A stretch of 64,000 bases of DNA from Pseudomonas gingeri. Lineage in GTDB: Bacteria > Pseudomonadota > Gammaproteobacteria > Pseudomonadales > Pseudomonadaceae. The stretch lies in NCBI RefSeq assembly GCF_013386115.1, contig NZ_JACAOR010000001.1, positions 28,639 to 92,638 on the forward strand, in the 5' to 3' direction. Below, in pieces: positions 27,118-35,108 of the stretch. The notes below the pieces were generated by a model that was not told where the DNA came from, did not search any database, and was given only the letters and a program-made list of their open reading frames with translations. Within the stretch, counting starts at the first letter, position 1, and every line of letters begins with the position of its first letter. The translations under genes and the position numbers were made by a program.

Positions 27118-28449
27118 TCAGAAGAAGGTGTAGGTGTAACTGAAGATCAGCCGGGCCTGATCGACCGCGGCGACGTTCGGAATGCCGCTGCGGAAGCTGC
27201 CTTCGCGCAGCGAGGTGCCGAAACCTTTGAGGAAACCGCTCTGCACCACGTAGTCGATGCGCATGTCACGTTCCCATTCCGAGTAGCGGGAACCGTCGTT
27301 GCCACGGATGTGGTCGCCATGGAGATAGAGGGCCGATGCCGAGAGGCCGGGTACGCCAAGTGCCGCGAAGTCATAGGAGTACTGGGCAAAGTTGGTGTTT
27401 TCTCCCGCGCGGATGAAAGAGTTATCCATCACGTCGGTAATCAGATAGACACTGGCGCCGCCGTTGCCTTCGTTGTTGCCGGCACCGCCGAGCACGCTGC
27501 CCTGGTTCAGATAGACCACGCCGCCCGAGTCGGACACTTGCTGGCGCCCCAGCATGAACGCGCTGCCGCCCAGGTAGTAGGTAAAAGCGGCACTCCAGGT
27601 GCTGTTGTCGACTTTCCCGGGTTCGCTGGCATAACCGCCGTTGTTATTGAAGAGATAGCCGGTCGTGCCATTCTTGCCTTGGGAAGTACTGTTGAAGTAG
27701 CGCAGGTCGGTCTTGAATCTGGAGTTGTCACTGATTCGGGTCGTATTCAAGAGACCGAAGAAGTCCTGTTTGTAATAATCGCTCAGATCGGCGTGGTAGT
27801 ACTGCAGGGTGGTATCCGGCGTCACTTTCCAGTCCGCGCCGGCATAAGTGAAATGGTTGCTGGCGCGGGTGCCGCCGGCGATCGCCAGTCCCGTGGCATT
27901 GGAGGACGCGCGTCCCGTCGAGCGACTCAGTTGCCCGGCGTTGATGGTCAGGTTGTCGATGTCTTTCGATGTCACCGTCACCCCTTCGAAGGTTTGCGGC
28001 AGCAGCCGGCCATCGTTGGCCACCAGGATCGGCAGGTTGGGCGACAGTGCGCCGCCGGCGTGGAACTCGGTCTTCGACACCCGCACCTTGGCATTGCCCG
28101 CCAGCCGGCTCCAGCTGTCGACCGGGCTGCCGTCGGAATCCACGGGGGCGAATGAGTTCTGCGTATTGGCGTTCGGGTGCTGGATACCCCCGGAGAGGTT
28201 GTAGGCCTGCATGGCCTGGACATCGAGGCCGAAGCCGACCGTTCCCTGGGTGAAACCCGAGAGATAGTCCAGTTTGAAACCCTGTGTCACTTCGTCCTGG
28301 TCGACACCCGGGGCGTTGGGATTGTCACTGCGCAGGTAGTAAGTGCGCGAGCTGACCGCGGCGGTACTGTCTTCGATAAAGCCTGCGGCCGTTGCCTGTT
28401 GGGCCAGGATGCTACTGGTTACCGCCAGTGCGAGAGTGGCTCTTTTCAT
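27118..28449 (-). CDS. OprD family outer-membrane porin
   Basis: A 443-residue porin with a Sec signal peptide (RATLALAVTSSILAQQATAAG). It then has the OprD-type N-terminal repeat-rich barrel (YYLRSDNPNAPGVDQDEVTQGFKLDYLSGFTQGTVGFGLDVQAM) and a C-terminal strand ending in aromatic residues (YTYTFF), as required for BAM insertion. OprD porins admit amino acids, peptides or specific small carbon sources. Between the MFS gene and lacI on the same strand, it most likely lets nucleosides through the outer membrane. The 214 bp upstream show no gene. Confidence 0.92.
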   Translation of the reverse strand: MKRATLALAVTSSILAQQATAAGFIEDSTAAVSSRTYYLRSDNPNAPGVDQDEVTQGFKLDYLSGFTQGTVGFGLDVQAMQAYNLSGGIQHPNANTQNSFAPVDSDGSPVDSWSRLAGNAKVRVSKTEFHAGGALSPNLPILVANDGRLLPQTFEGVTVTSKDIDNLTINAGQLSRSTGRASSNATGLAIAGGTRASNHFTYAGADWKVTPDTTLQYYHADLSDYYKQDFFGLLNTTRISDNSRFKTDLRYFNSTSQGKNGTTGYLFNNNGGYASEPGKVDNSTWSAAFTYYLGGSAFMLGRQQVSDSGGVVYLNQGSVLGGAGNNEGNGGASVYLITDVMDNSFIRAGENTNFAQYSYDFAALGVPGLSASALYLHGDHIRGNDGSRYSEWERDMRIDYVVQSGFLKGFGTSLREGSFRSGIPNVAAVDQARLIFSYTYTFF

Positions 28450-28663
28450 TACGTTGCTCCTATGAGTTTGCCGATGGACAGGCGTGGTTTTGCCCGGCCA
28501 GTCAATAACGGCCGTGCGGGTTTGCGCCTTCTATGAGGCGTTGGAAGTTCTCGGTGATGCAGCGGGTTGTTTCAGTGCCGTGCTGTTGATGCGCAGTGTC
28601 ATTGCCCGGGTTCATGCAACCGGGGCGGCGCAGTCGGATGAACGGGGGCCAACTGTTGGCCGG

Positions 28664-30058
28664 TCAGATGGCATCTTCCAGTGCGTTGAGATCGCGGCCC
28701 CGGGTTTCCGGTGCGACAAAGGTCGTCAGCAAGCCAATCCCCGCCATCGCGACAAAGTACGTCGCAATCGGCCACCAGTGACCGGTCCAGGACAGCAGCG
28801 CGGCGGCGATCAGTGGCGCGGTGCCGCCTGAGAGAATCGAACCCAGTTCCTTGGCCATGGCCAGCTTGGTGTAGCGGTTTCTCACGCCGAACATTTCAAC
28901 CCCCCAGGCCGCCTGCACGCCGAAGATCCCCAGGGACGCCAGGCCCATGCCGAGCACGATGGTGGCGGTGACGATGGTCGGGTCGCGGGAGTCGAGCAAC
29001 ATGAAGGCGGGGAAGGCATAGAGCATCAGCAGCAGGCAGAACCAGCGGTAGATGATGCGTCGACCAAAGCGATCGGAAAGCCAGCCGGCCAGCGGGATGA
29101 TCAGGAAACCCAGGATCGAGGCGATCAACACGGCCTGGGTCGCGACCGATTTGTTCACCGCGAGCACCTTCACCACATAGCCGACGATAAACCCCTGGGC
29201 CAGATAGGACGGGCCGTTCTCGCCGATACGCAGACCGATCATGGTGAAAAAGGAGCGGCTGCCTTTCCAGAACCCGGCAGGCTGTTCAAGGCTGGCGAGG
29301 GAGGCGATGCTGTTGTCACGCTGGGCCTGCAACTCGGCCTTCCTGAGTTCGAACACCGGCGTTTCCCGCAGATTGCGGCGGATCCACAGGGCGGCCAGGG
29401 CAATCAGCGAGCTGCACAGGAAGGGAATGCGCCATCCCCATTCCTGCAATTGCTGTTGATCCATTTGCACCACGGCCAGCCAGACCATCGAAGCCAGCAG
29501 GGTGCCGCTGTTCGAGCCGAGGGCAATCACCGACGAGACCAGGCCCCGGCGTCTGGCCGGGGCGAATTCGCCCAGCATCACCGTACCCGCAGCCAGTTCG
29601 GCCCCGGCACCAAAACCCTGGGTGAAGCGCAGCACCACCAGGCAGATGGGGGCCCAGATACCGATCGATGCATAACCGGGGATCAGGCCGATCAGGGTGG
29701 TGGAAGCGCCCATCAGCACCACGGTGGCGATCATCACCACCTTGCGCCCCTTGCGATCGCCCAGCCAGCCGAAGAACAGCGCCCCGATCGGCCGTGCGAC
29801 AAAGCCCACGGACCAGGTCGCGAACGTGGAAAGCAGGGCCATGGCCGGGCTGACATTGGGGAAAAACACGTCGCCGAAGATAAGCCCGGCGGCCAGGCCA
29901 TAGAGGGCGAAGTCCGCATACTCCATGGCCGTGCCCAGCCAGCAGGCGAGGGTGGCGCGATACAACTCCCGGCGTCCCTGCGGGGTCATCAAACTTTCAT
30001 CCGCTGCACCACGCGCCCCGAAGGCGGTGGATCGAGCGGCACTTTCAACTGTGGACAT
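28664..30058 (-). CDS. MFS transporter (metabolite:H+ symporter type)
   Basis: A 464-residue 12-helix major facilitator of the MHS subgroup. It has the motif GWLGDRKGRKVVMI between helices 2 and 3, RFTQGFGAGAELAAGTVMLGE, and GWLSDRFGRR in the second half. ATG at 30058 has AGGAG 7 nt upstream; the 30-codon upstream open extension is rejected. It heads the MFS-porin-lacI-hydrolase cluster, and a perfect LacI-type palindrome lies 95 bp before its start. Likely imports the nucleoside that the hydrolase cleaves; substrate inferred from context. Confidence 0.9.
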   Translation of the reverse strand: MSTVESAARSTAFGARGAADESLMTPQGRRELYRATLACWLGTAMEYADFALYGLAAGLIFGDVFFPNVSPAMALLSTFATWSVGFVARPIGALFFGWLGDRKGRKVVMIATVVLMGASTTLIGLIPGYASIGIWAPICLVVLRFTQGFGAGAELAAGTVMLGEFAPARRRGLVSSVIALGSNSGTLLASMVWLAVVQMDQQQLQEWGWRIPFLCSSLIALAALWIRRNLRETPVFELRKAELQAQRDNSIASLASLEQPAGFWKGSRSFFTMIGLRIGENGPSYLAQGFIVGYVVKVLAVNKSVATQAVLIASILGFLIIPLAGWLSDRFGRRIIYRWFCLLLMLYAFPAFMLLDSRDPTIVTATIVLGMGLASLGIFGVQAAWGVEMFGVRNRYTKLAMAKELGSILSGGTAPLIAAALLSWTGHWWPIATYFVAMAGIGLLTTFVAPETRGRDLNALEDAI

Positions 30059-30152
30059 CAAAAAACTCCTGATCTGAGGATGGCCCGCACAGGCCTGTCG
30101 AAAGGCTCTGTCCTGGTGTCGATAACCGCGCTGTTGCCGTGTTTTCACGGTT

Positions 30153-30168
30153 ATCTACGCGCGTAGAT
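30153..30168. promoter_or_regulatory. LacI-type operator upstream of the MFS gene
   Basis: ATCTACGCGCGTAGAT is a perfect 16-bp palindrome with the central CG typical of LacI/PurR-family operators. It lies 95 bp before the MFS start. The near-identical copy upstream of lacI makes it the probable binding site of the LacI protein encoded at 25832-26860. Confidence 0.8.
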
Positions 30169-30182
30169 TCCTATCCTTGAAA

Positions 30183-30213
30183 ATCGGCCTCGGGATACAC
30201 CTCGAAGGCCGAT
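30183..30213. other. Inverted repeat / hairpin
   Basis: ATCGGCCT at 30183-30190 pairs with AGGCCGAT at 30206-30213 around a 15-nt loop. No T-run follows on either strand, so terminator function is uncertain. Confidence 0.35.
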
Positions 30214-30440
30214 ACGGGTAATCAATTGACCTGAACGCGGGGCGATCTTAGGCAGGGTTGTATTGCAGTCGAATGACAGGTTGCCCGATGGGCCGACGCG
30301 GCGCGTGCAGGGCTATCGGCGCGCCAGCGCAAATGGATTGAGCTGCTATGGTAGTCAGGGCCTGGCGTGTGCGTTGACGGCCCCTGCAAGGCGGCAGCCG
30401 ATGTCCGCGCATTGTTTCTTCCCTGGGGGACCCTCGGCCG

Positions 30441-31016
30441 ATGCAGTTATGTTTTTTCAGCGGGTTGGACCGGATCGAAATCCGCGATCGAACCGAGACG
30501 GGCACTGCTCGATCCGGGTCAAGGAATGGGGCCGACGGCGGTGACGCGCCGGCGACGAAAATAGACCTGCGCGAGACATGGCAGGTGGAAAGTTTTGTCC
30601 GGCGCTATTTCCAGGGCCCTGGCGAGATCCATCGCGTGCGCACCTTGCTCTCGGGCCAGTTGCCCGTGACCCACTTCCTGGCCGACGAAGAAGTCCTGCG
30701 GCAGCTATCGCGCAGGCTGCAGTCCGGCACCTTGTGTGCGTATCTGCTTGCCCGGCAACCGACGGCGCCGGTCCGGCAGCCGGGATCCGCCGTCGGGGCT
30801 GCCGCCAGGCCACCGGCACCGCGCCCGACAGGACCTGCCCCCGTCCCCAGGACCCAGATCGAACTGGCGACGGTGGTGCCAGTATCGCGGGAGAGTGTCG
30901 ACGCCGCACAGGATGTCGAGGCGGCGATGCTGGAGGAGGCGGCCAGAAGTGCGACGCCGTTCTGTGAGGAATGCGAGCGCGCGCGGTTGCAACGCCTGGA
31001 ACAGGGGCAGGGATGA
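30441..31016 (+). CDS. Unknown protein translationally coupled to a T6SS DUF4123 chaperone
   Basis: An open frame of 191 residues. The N-terminal 40 residues look non-coding-like (Arg/Gly/Thr-rich), whereas from about K40 it reads like a real domain (DLRETWQVESFVRRYFQGPGEIHRVRTLLSG ... LRQLSRRLQSGTLCAYLL). A Pro/Ala linker and a C-terminal FCEECERARLQR (CxxC) follow. The true start is therefore doubtful. The stop overlaps the DUF4123 gene by 4 nt, so they work together. I do not recognise the domain; a type VI secretion adaptor or accessory role is inferred from the neighbour. Confidence 0.6.
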   Translation: MQLCFFSGLDRIEIRDRTETGTARSGSRNGADGGDAPATKIDLRETWQVESFVRRYFQGPGEIHRVRTLLSGQLPVTHFLADEEVLRQLSRRLQSGTLCAYLLARQPTAPVRQPGSAVGAAARPPAPRPTGPAPVPRTQIELATVVPVSRESVDAAQDVEAAMLEEAARSATPFCEECERARLQRLEQGQG

Positions 31017-31567
31017 ACGCCGGCGAACTCGAGCAACTGACCGCACTGTTATGGCCCGATTCTCAGGAGGGCGCCGATCATCAGGTGTACTGGCTGCTCG
31101 ACGGCGCGCGCGATCCGGGAATATCCAGAGCGGTGCGCTACGGCTCGCTGAGATTCTGGTGCCTGTACTCCGGGCAGTTGACTCCGCGCCTGCGGGCCGC
31201 TGCGCCTTACCTTGTGCAACTGACACGTGGGTCGCCGGCCACCCTGGAACTGCTGGAAAGGGGCTGGGGCAATGCCTGGGGAATCTTCATCGTAGCCCCG
31301 GCCTCGCTGGCGATGTCGCGGGTCCGCCTGCACTTCAAGAAGTTTCTGCGGGTACGGACGGAAGACGGCAGGCGCCTGCTGTTTCGCTTCTACGATCCGC
31401 GGGTGCTGTCGATCTTCCTGCCCACCTGTACCGACGCTGAATTCACGCAGTTCCTCGGGCCCATGACGAGCCTGTTCGTCGAATCGGAGCAGGGCACGGC
31501 CTATCGACTGTTCGACCGGGCGGATCAGATCCTGCGCATCACTTCAGGACGGTTATCCGGCCTGTAG
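31013..31567 (+). CDS. DUF4123 domain protein, type VI secretion effector chaperone/adaptor
   Basis: A 184-residue DUF4123 (TEC/Tap-1 type) protein with the family segments YWLLDGARDPGI at the start, GWGNAWGIFI near 85, and RLLFRFYDPRVLSIFLPTC at about 122. Such proteins load effectors onto VgrG spikes and are normally encoded between vgrG and an effector. Here neither vgrG nor an effector-sized gene is present within 5 kb, so it appears to be an orphan or the remains of a T6SS cargo locus. ATGA overlap with the preceding gene. Confidence 0.8.
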   Translation: MNAGELEQLTALLWPDSQEGADHQVYWLLDGARDPGISRAVRYGSLRFWCLYSGQLTPRLRAAAPYLVQLTRGSPATLELLERGWGNAWGIFIVAPASLAMSRVRLHFKKFLRVRTEDGRRLLFRFYDPRVLSIFLPTCTDAEFTQFLGPMTSLFVESEQGTAYRLFDRADQILRITSGRLSGL

Positions 31568-31701
31568 CGGAAGGCTTGCGAACAGAAAGCAACGCCGGCC
31601 CGGTGCGATCCTTTTGCCGGATCGACGAAGGTGAAAGCACGCCTCACAAGCGATGCCTGCCTTTTCCCTCCAATCAAGCGCTTTGTCTGACAGAAAGTTC
31701 C

Positions 31702-31821
31702 ATGTCGGAAAACTACATAATTAGGACATCACAAACCTGGGCGGTTGTGGAGACGGATGTGGCTGTGAACCTGTGGAATGATTTCGCAGGCCAGCCGAGG
31801 AAAGTTCACTTCGGCCGCTAA
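31702..31821 (+). CDS. Possible 39-residue peptide
   Basis: ATG at 31702 opens a frame reading SENYIIRTSQTWAVVETDVA then NLWNDFAGQPRKVHFGR and a TAA. No good ribosome site is visible. It sits where the effector gene cognate to the DUF4123 chaperone would be expected, so it could be a remnant or a small unknown protein. The gap 31568-31701 before it shows nothing else. Confidence 0.25.
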   Translation: MSENYIIRTSQTWAVVETDVAVNLWNDFAGQPRKVHFGR

Positions 31822-31832
31822 GCCATCAGCGT

Positions 31833-31853
31833 CTATCGCGCCTGATGCGATAG
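31833..31853. other. Inverted repeat before the 63-residue ORF
   Basis: CTATCGC at 31833-31839 and GCGATAG at 31847-31853 form a perfect 7-bp stem with a 7-nt loop, about 20 nt before the next start codon. It could end the upstream transcript or shape the leader of the next gene. Confidence 0.35.
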
Positions 31854-31874
31854 CGATCACAGGGAGAACAACAA

Positions 31875-32066
31875 ATGGATTTGAGTCCTGATACCACTGG
31901 CGAAGACGTCTGCACCGTCCAACTCAAGCTCAGCACTGAGCAATCGAGGAACCGGCGCTTTGTCTATGAGCTGGCCTGTCGCATGGAGGGCTGGGCGGGT
32001 GTCGAGATACTGAGTGTCGAGCGTGGGGACTATTGCCGGGATGTCGCCGAGCCGAAGGATTGCTGA
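31875..32066 (+). CDS. Hypothetical 63-residue protein
   Basis: Small soluble protein with AGGGAG about 9 nt before its ATG. It starts DLSPDTTGEDVCTVQLKLST, is mixed-charge, has two Cys residues, and shows no signal or membrane helix. It lies between the T6SS-type genes and the DUF2857 gene, within the accessory block. Not recognised. Confidence 0.5.
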   Translation: MDLSPDTTGEDVCTVQLKLSTEQSRNRRFVYELACRMEGWAGVEILSVERGDYCRDVAEPKDC

Positions 32067-32079
32067 AACTGACAATGAC

Positions 32080-32098
32080 CGGCCCGAGAGCGGGGCCG
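32080..32098. terminator. Hairpin between the 63-residue ORF and the DUF2857 gene
   Basis: CGGCCC at 32080-32085 pairs with GGGCCG at 32093-32098 and is followed by TTATCT. A weak terminator or processing hairpin is plausible. Confidence 0.35.
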
Positions 32099-32129
32099 TT
32101 ATCTGACACATGGAGTAGTGGAGGTTTAT

Positions 32130-32681
32130 GTGCACGCCTTGAATCTGGCAGTCGCCTTTCAGATCATGAACAACATCAAGAACGGCCAGTTGCGCAATTG
32201 CCTGGCCATGGGCCTTGAAGAGAAAGACCTGCAGACCCTGATCGATCCCCATTGCATGGGGGCCCTGGTGAACTCGCCGGTGCCCTGGTTCAAGGTGGTG
32301 GTGAATGGTCCGGTCGTCCACCGGCTGCTGAGCCACGTCAAGGACAGCGAGGAGGAGGATCTGATCAGCCGCGCGATCACCCTGGGTGCCAGTTCTCCGA
32401 TGATCCTCGAGCTTTTCGGCCTGTCGGCCAAGGAAGTCGCCATCCGCCGCACGATGTTGGGCATCCCCCATCGCAAGGGCCGCTGGCCCCAGGTCGGTGC
32501 CGAGGAGGAACTCTGCCTCTGGGAGCACTGGGTGCGCCTGACCAAGGAACAGGCGACGGACCCGGGGGACCCGCGAGCGGTGCTGCTCGTCGCCATGGGG
32601 ATGACCGAATGTGAGCCGGAATTGAACCTGACCATGGTCTGGAGCCTTGTCCAGAGCTGGATCGAACAAGGGCTGGTGTGA
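32130..32681 (+). CDS. DUF2857 domain protein (ICE/genomic-island family)
   Basis: A 183-residue protein of the DUF2857 type that accompanies integrative conjugative elements of the SPI-7/PFGI family. It starts HALNLAVAFQIMNNIKNGQLRNCLAMGLE and carries the conserved GASSPMILELFGLSAKEVAIRRTMLG helix-turn-helix-like segment and GRWPQV. The GTG at 32130, 5 nt after GAGG, is favoured over the GTG at 32118. It is convergent with the ICE secretion genes. The function of the family is unknown; its presence marks island origin. Confidence 0.75.
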   Translation: MHALNLAVAFQIMNNIKNGQLRNCLAMGLEEKDLQTLIDPHCMGALVNSPVPWFKVVVNGPVVHRLLSHVKDSEEEDLISRAITLGASSPMILELFGLSAKEVAIRRTMLGIPHRKGRWPQVGAEEELCLWEHWVRLTKEQATDPGDPRAVLLVAMGMTECEPELNLTMVWSLVQSWIEQGLV

Positions 32682-32734
32682 CGGCCGGTTGATGGACGCG
32701 CCCCGCGGCAAGATGGCGGCGAGGGCGCGCCTGA

Positions 32735-34135
32735 TCAGGGGCGTGGACTGCCGTGGCCGTTGCCGTTGAGGTTTTTTTCCATCGATTCGAGGCGGTTGGT
32801 GTCCGGGTCGCCTTCGTAGATGGTGCGCGAGTTGTCCTTGCGTTCCTGATGACGGGCAATGATGGCGGCGGGGGAGTTGCTGGTGAGCGAACGCCGCAGT
32901 TCAAGCTCGGTCCGCAAGTTGGTGATTTCCTGCTGCAAGGCGTCGCGCTCGCCGTCGATGGTCTGCGTGGCGATCTCGTTGGCGGCGACATTGGGTTCCT
33001 TGTTGCCGGCCAGCAGGGCGCGTTGCAGCAGCAGGGCCTTTTCCAGCACGCTGGTGACGGCGATTTCCGAAGCCAGGCGTTGCGCCAGCAGTTCCTGATC
33101 GGGTTCGTCGCGCAAGGCAGTGATGATGCCGCGAGTGATGGGCATCGAATGGCTGCCGGCCTCGGCCAGATTCTCCAGGCTGGTCGGCTTGCTGCCGGCA
33201 ATCAGCGCTTGCAGCGCCTGCAGCTTGCTCTCGTACTCTTCCTGGATCAGCGGGGTCAGGCCGACCCCGGCGGTGGCCGTGCTCGGGGTGCAGCCTTCGC
33301 AGGTCTGCTGCTGGACTTCCCCGAGAACGCGGTTGGCAAACGCCGCTGCCTCATCCGGGGACTGCCAGGTATCGCACAGCAGGCCGCTGTTGCAGGCGGC
33401 GGGCGCGATGCTCGCGGTATCCGTGGCGCTGCGGCCATTGAGCAGATTGTAGCCGGCCCGGGTCACCTCCCCGATCACCTGGATCGGTGGCTGCTGCTTG
33501 CCGCCGGCCTTGTCGCCACCCACCCAGGGAATGCCGGTGTTGCCCTTGTCTGATTCGGCCTGGGCGGTCACGGCCACGGCGTCCTGGTTCTGGACAATGG
33601 CCTCCTTGAGCGCCTGGCCTTCGGCGAGGGCGCCCCAACTGCTCTGGTTGCCGGCGACGTTGACCATGCGTTCGGCGATGGCACGGCAACTGGCCTTGGA
33701 CCGGTCGAAGTCCAGCCGGGCCTGCAGGATGCCGTTGGTGAGCAGGTTGTACAGGCCCGGGTCTGCTCGCTGGATGATCAGTGCCGGCAGCGAGGCGACG
33801 GCACCGGTGGCGTTCTGGATGAGGCTGCCCATGATGCTCTGGAAACCGTCGGTGATGCCGTTGAGCTGGTTATGCAGGGTGGTGGACAGGTCCATGTTTC
33901 CGCACATGAGATTGTTGTTCCAGCCCACGCCGACGCCGATGCTTTGCATGCTGCCGGCACGTCCCATGTTCACCGCATTGCCGCCGCCGATGCGGTACAA
34001 CACGTCGTCACCGATGACACTGCCGGCACCGCTGAAACCGGGCGGGGCGGCGAGGAGGGGCAGGCTGGCCAGGGCGACGATCAGGACCGGCCAGGGGCTG
34101 GGGCAAGGGCGTGGAAAAAGGGATATCCGAGTCAT
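32735..34135 (-). CDS. Integrating conjugative element protein, TIGR03755 (PFL_4711) family
   Basis: A 466-residue exported protein of the G-type ICE type IV secretion system. A signal peptide (PVLIVALASLPLLAAPPGFSG) precedes the mature protein. Family features include GDDVLYRIGGGNAVNMGRAG, CGNMDLSTTLHNQLNGITDGFQSIMGSLI, and CNSGLLCDTW with several Cys residues. The ATG at 34135 has CGGAGC upstream; the 38-codon open extension is rejected. It is the last of three ICE genes in canonical order. It probably assembles in the periplasm with its partners, but its exact role in mating is not established. Confidence 0.85.
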   Translation of the reverse strand: MTRISLFPRPCPSPWPVLIVALASLPLLAAPPGFSGAGSVIGDDVLYRIGGGNAVNMGRAGSMQSIGVGVGWNNNLMCGNMDLSTTLHNQLNGITDGFQSIMGSLIQNATGAVASLPALIIQRADPGLYNLLTNGILQARLDFDRSKASCRAIAERMVNVAGNQSSWGALAEGQALKEAIVQNQDAVAVTAQAESDKGNTGIPWVGGDKAGGKQQPPIQVIGEVTRAGYNLLNGRSATDTASIAPAACNSGLLCDTWQSPDEAAAFANRVLGEVQQQTCEGCTPSTATAGVGLTPLIQEEYESKLQALQALIAGSKPTSLENLAEAGSHSMPITRGIITALRDEPDQELLAQRLASEIAVTSVLEKALLLQRALLAGNKEPNVAANEIATQTIDGERDALQQEITNLRTELELRRSLTSNSPAAIIARHQERKDNSRTIYEGDPDTNRLESMEKNLNGNGHGSPRP

Positions 34136-34160
34136 GGCAGTGCTCCGTGATGAAAGACAA

Positions 34161-35108
34161 TCAGTGAGGGCCGGTGCTGCCGAGAAAGGTCTGTCCTTCT
34201 CGCTTGCAGCAGGTGTAGGGGCGCCACAGCGACCAGGCGTAGCCGCCATCGATGGCCTGGAGGTGGGGCCCCGGTTCGGGGAAGACCGAACAGGTGGTAC
34301 TGGCGGTGGGCGTCAACGCCTGCCATTTGCCGGTCTGCGCATCGGACTCGCGCAGCTCCCCGGCAGGCCAGTAGCCCGGACCGGCCGGCGCCAGAAGTGG
34401 TCGATAGACATGTGCCTGTCCGGGGCGGGTCACGATGTCGCCCGCGCGCTGGGCCGTCACGGCGGAAGCCTTGTAGTCGTCGGGCTGGTGCACAAAGCCG
34501 CTGCGCGGGTAGACACTTCCCCACAGGTTCGACGCGAGCCGGCTGCCGATTTCCCGCAGTCCCGGGATCAGTGACTGCGGGAAGACGCTTTCCGGAATGC
34601 CGTGGCGCCAGCCGAGCGTGTCCAGGGTGCTGAGCAGATTGGGCACATAGGGCGTGCCGGCACCTTCGCAGGTGTAGCCCGAGCCGCTGGCAAAGGCATT
34701 GAACGCGGCGATTCCGGGATGACCGATCACGTCGACGTTCTTGAACACCGAGAGATTGTTTTCGTGCGGGGCGCCGCTGGTGCCGCTGCCGCCACCCTGT
34801 GCCCCCGGGGTGGCCGCGCTCAGGGCCCGGACTTCGACCCAGGGATTGCGTCCTGTCGAAGAGTAGCTGGAGACCACGGCATCCGGTACGTAATGGCGAA
34901 CCTTCGAAGAAGTTTTGACCTCGCAGCCGAAGGTGGTGCAACGCAACCAGTAGCACACCCCCACGACCTGGTATTCCAGGCAGCTCGACGACGCGACGCT
35001 GGGAACGATGGCTGCGGTGTCCAGGGCCGGGCTCATGGCGCAATAGGACAGCGCCAGCCATGCCGGAAGCCATGACCTGGCAACCCATCGCGGTAAACGA
35101 TGACTCAT
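34161..35108 (-). CDS. Integrating conjugative element protein, TIGR03756 family
   Basis: A 315-residue exported protein with a signal peptide (RSWLPAWLALSYCAM). Many cysteines (CLEYQVVGVCYWLRCTTFGCEVKTS) and the segment SKVRHYVPDAVVSSYS resemble TraU-like conjugation proteins, to which this family is related. C-terminal CCKREGQTFLG. It overlaps the upstream TIGR03757 gene by 4 nt and precedes TIGR03755 by 25 nt. It would act in mating-pair formation in the periplasm. Confidence 0.85.
   Translation of the reverse strand: MSHRLPRWVARSWLPAWLALSYCAMSPALDTAAIVPSVASSSCLEYQVVGVCYWLRCTTFGCEVKTSSKVRHYVPDAVVSSYSSTGRNPWVEVRALSAATPGAQGGGSGTSGAPHENNLSVFKNVDVIGHPGIAAFNAFASGSGYTCEGAGTPYVPNLLSTLDTLGWRHGIPESVFPQSLIPGLREIGSRLASNLWGSVYPRSGFVHQPDDYKASAVTAQRAGDIVTRPGQAHVYRPLLAPAGPGYWPAGELRESDAQTGKWQALTPTASTTCSVFPEPGPHLQAIDGGYAWSLWRPYTCCKREGQTFLGSTGPH

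Larger units (their letters stand above)
30059..30440. other. Intergenic region between the MFS gene and the accessory region
   Basis: This 382-bp stretch holds the MFS promoter and operator (30153-30168) and a hairpin at 30183-30213. From about 30240 it contains GC-rich DNA in which I can support no gene. It marks the junction between the nucleoside cluster and the T6SS/ICE-like accessory block. Confidence 0.5.
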
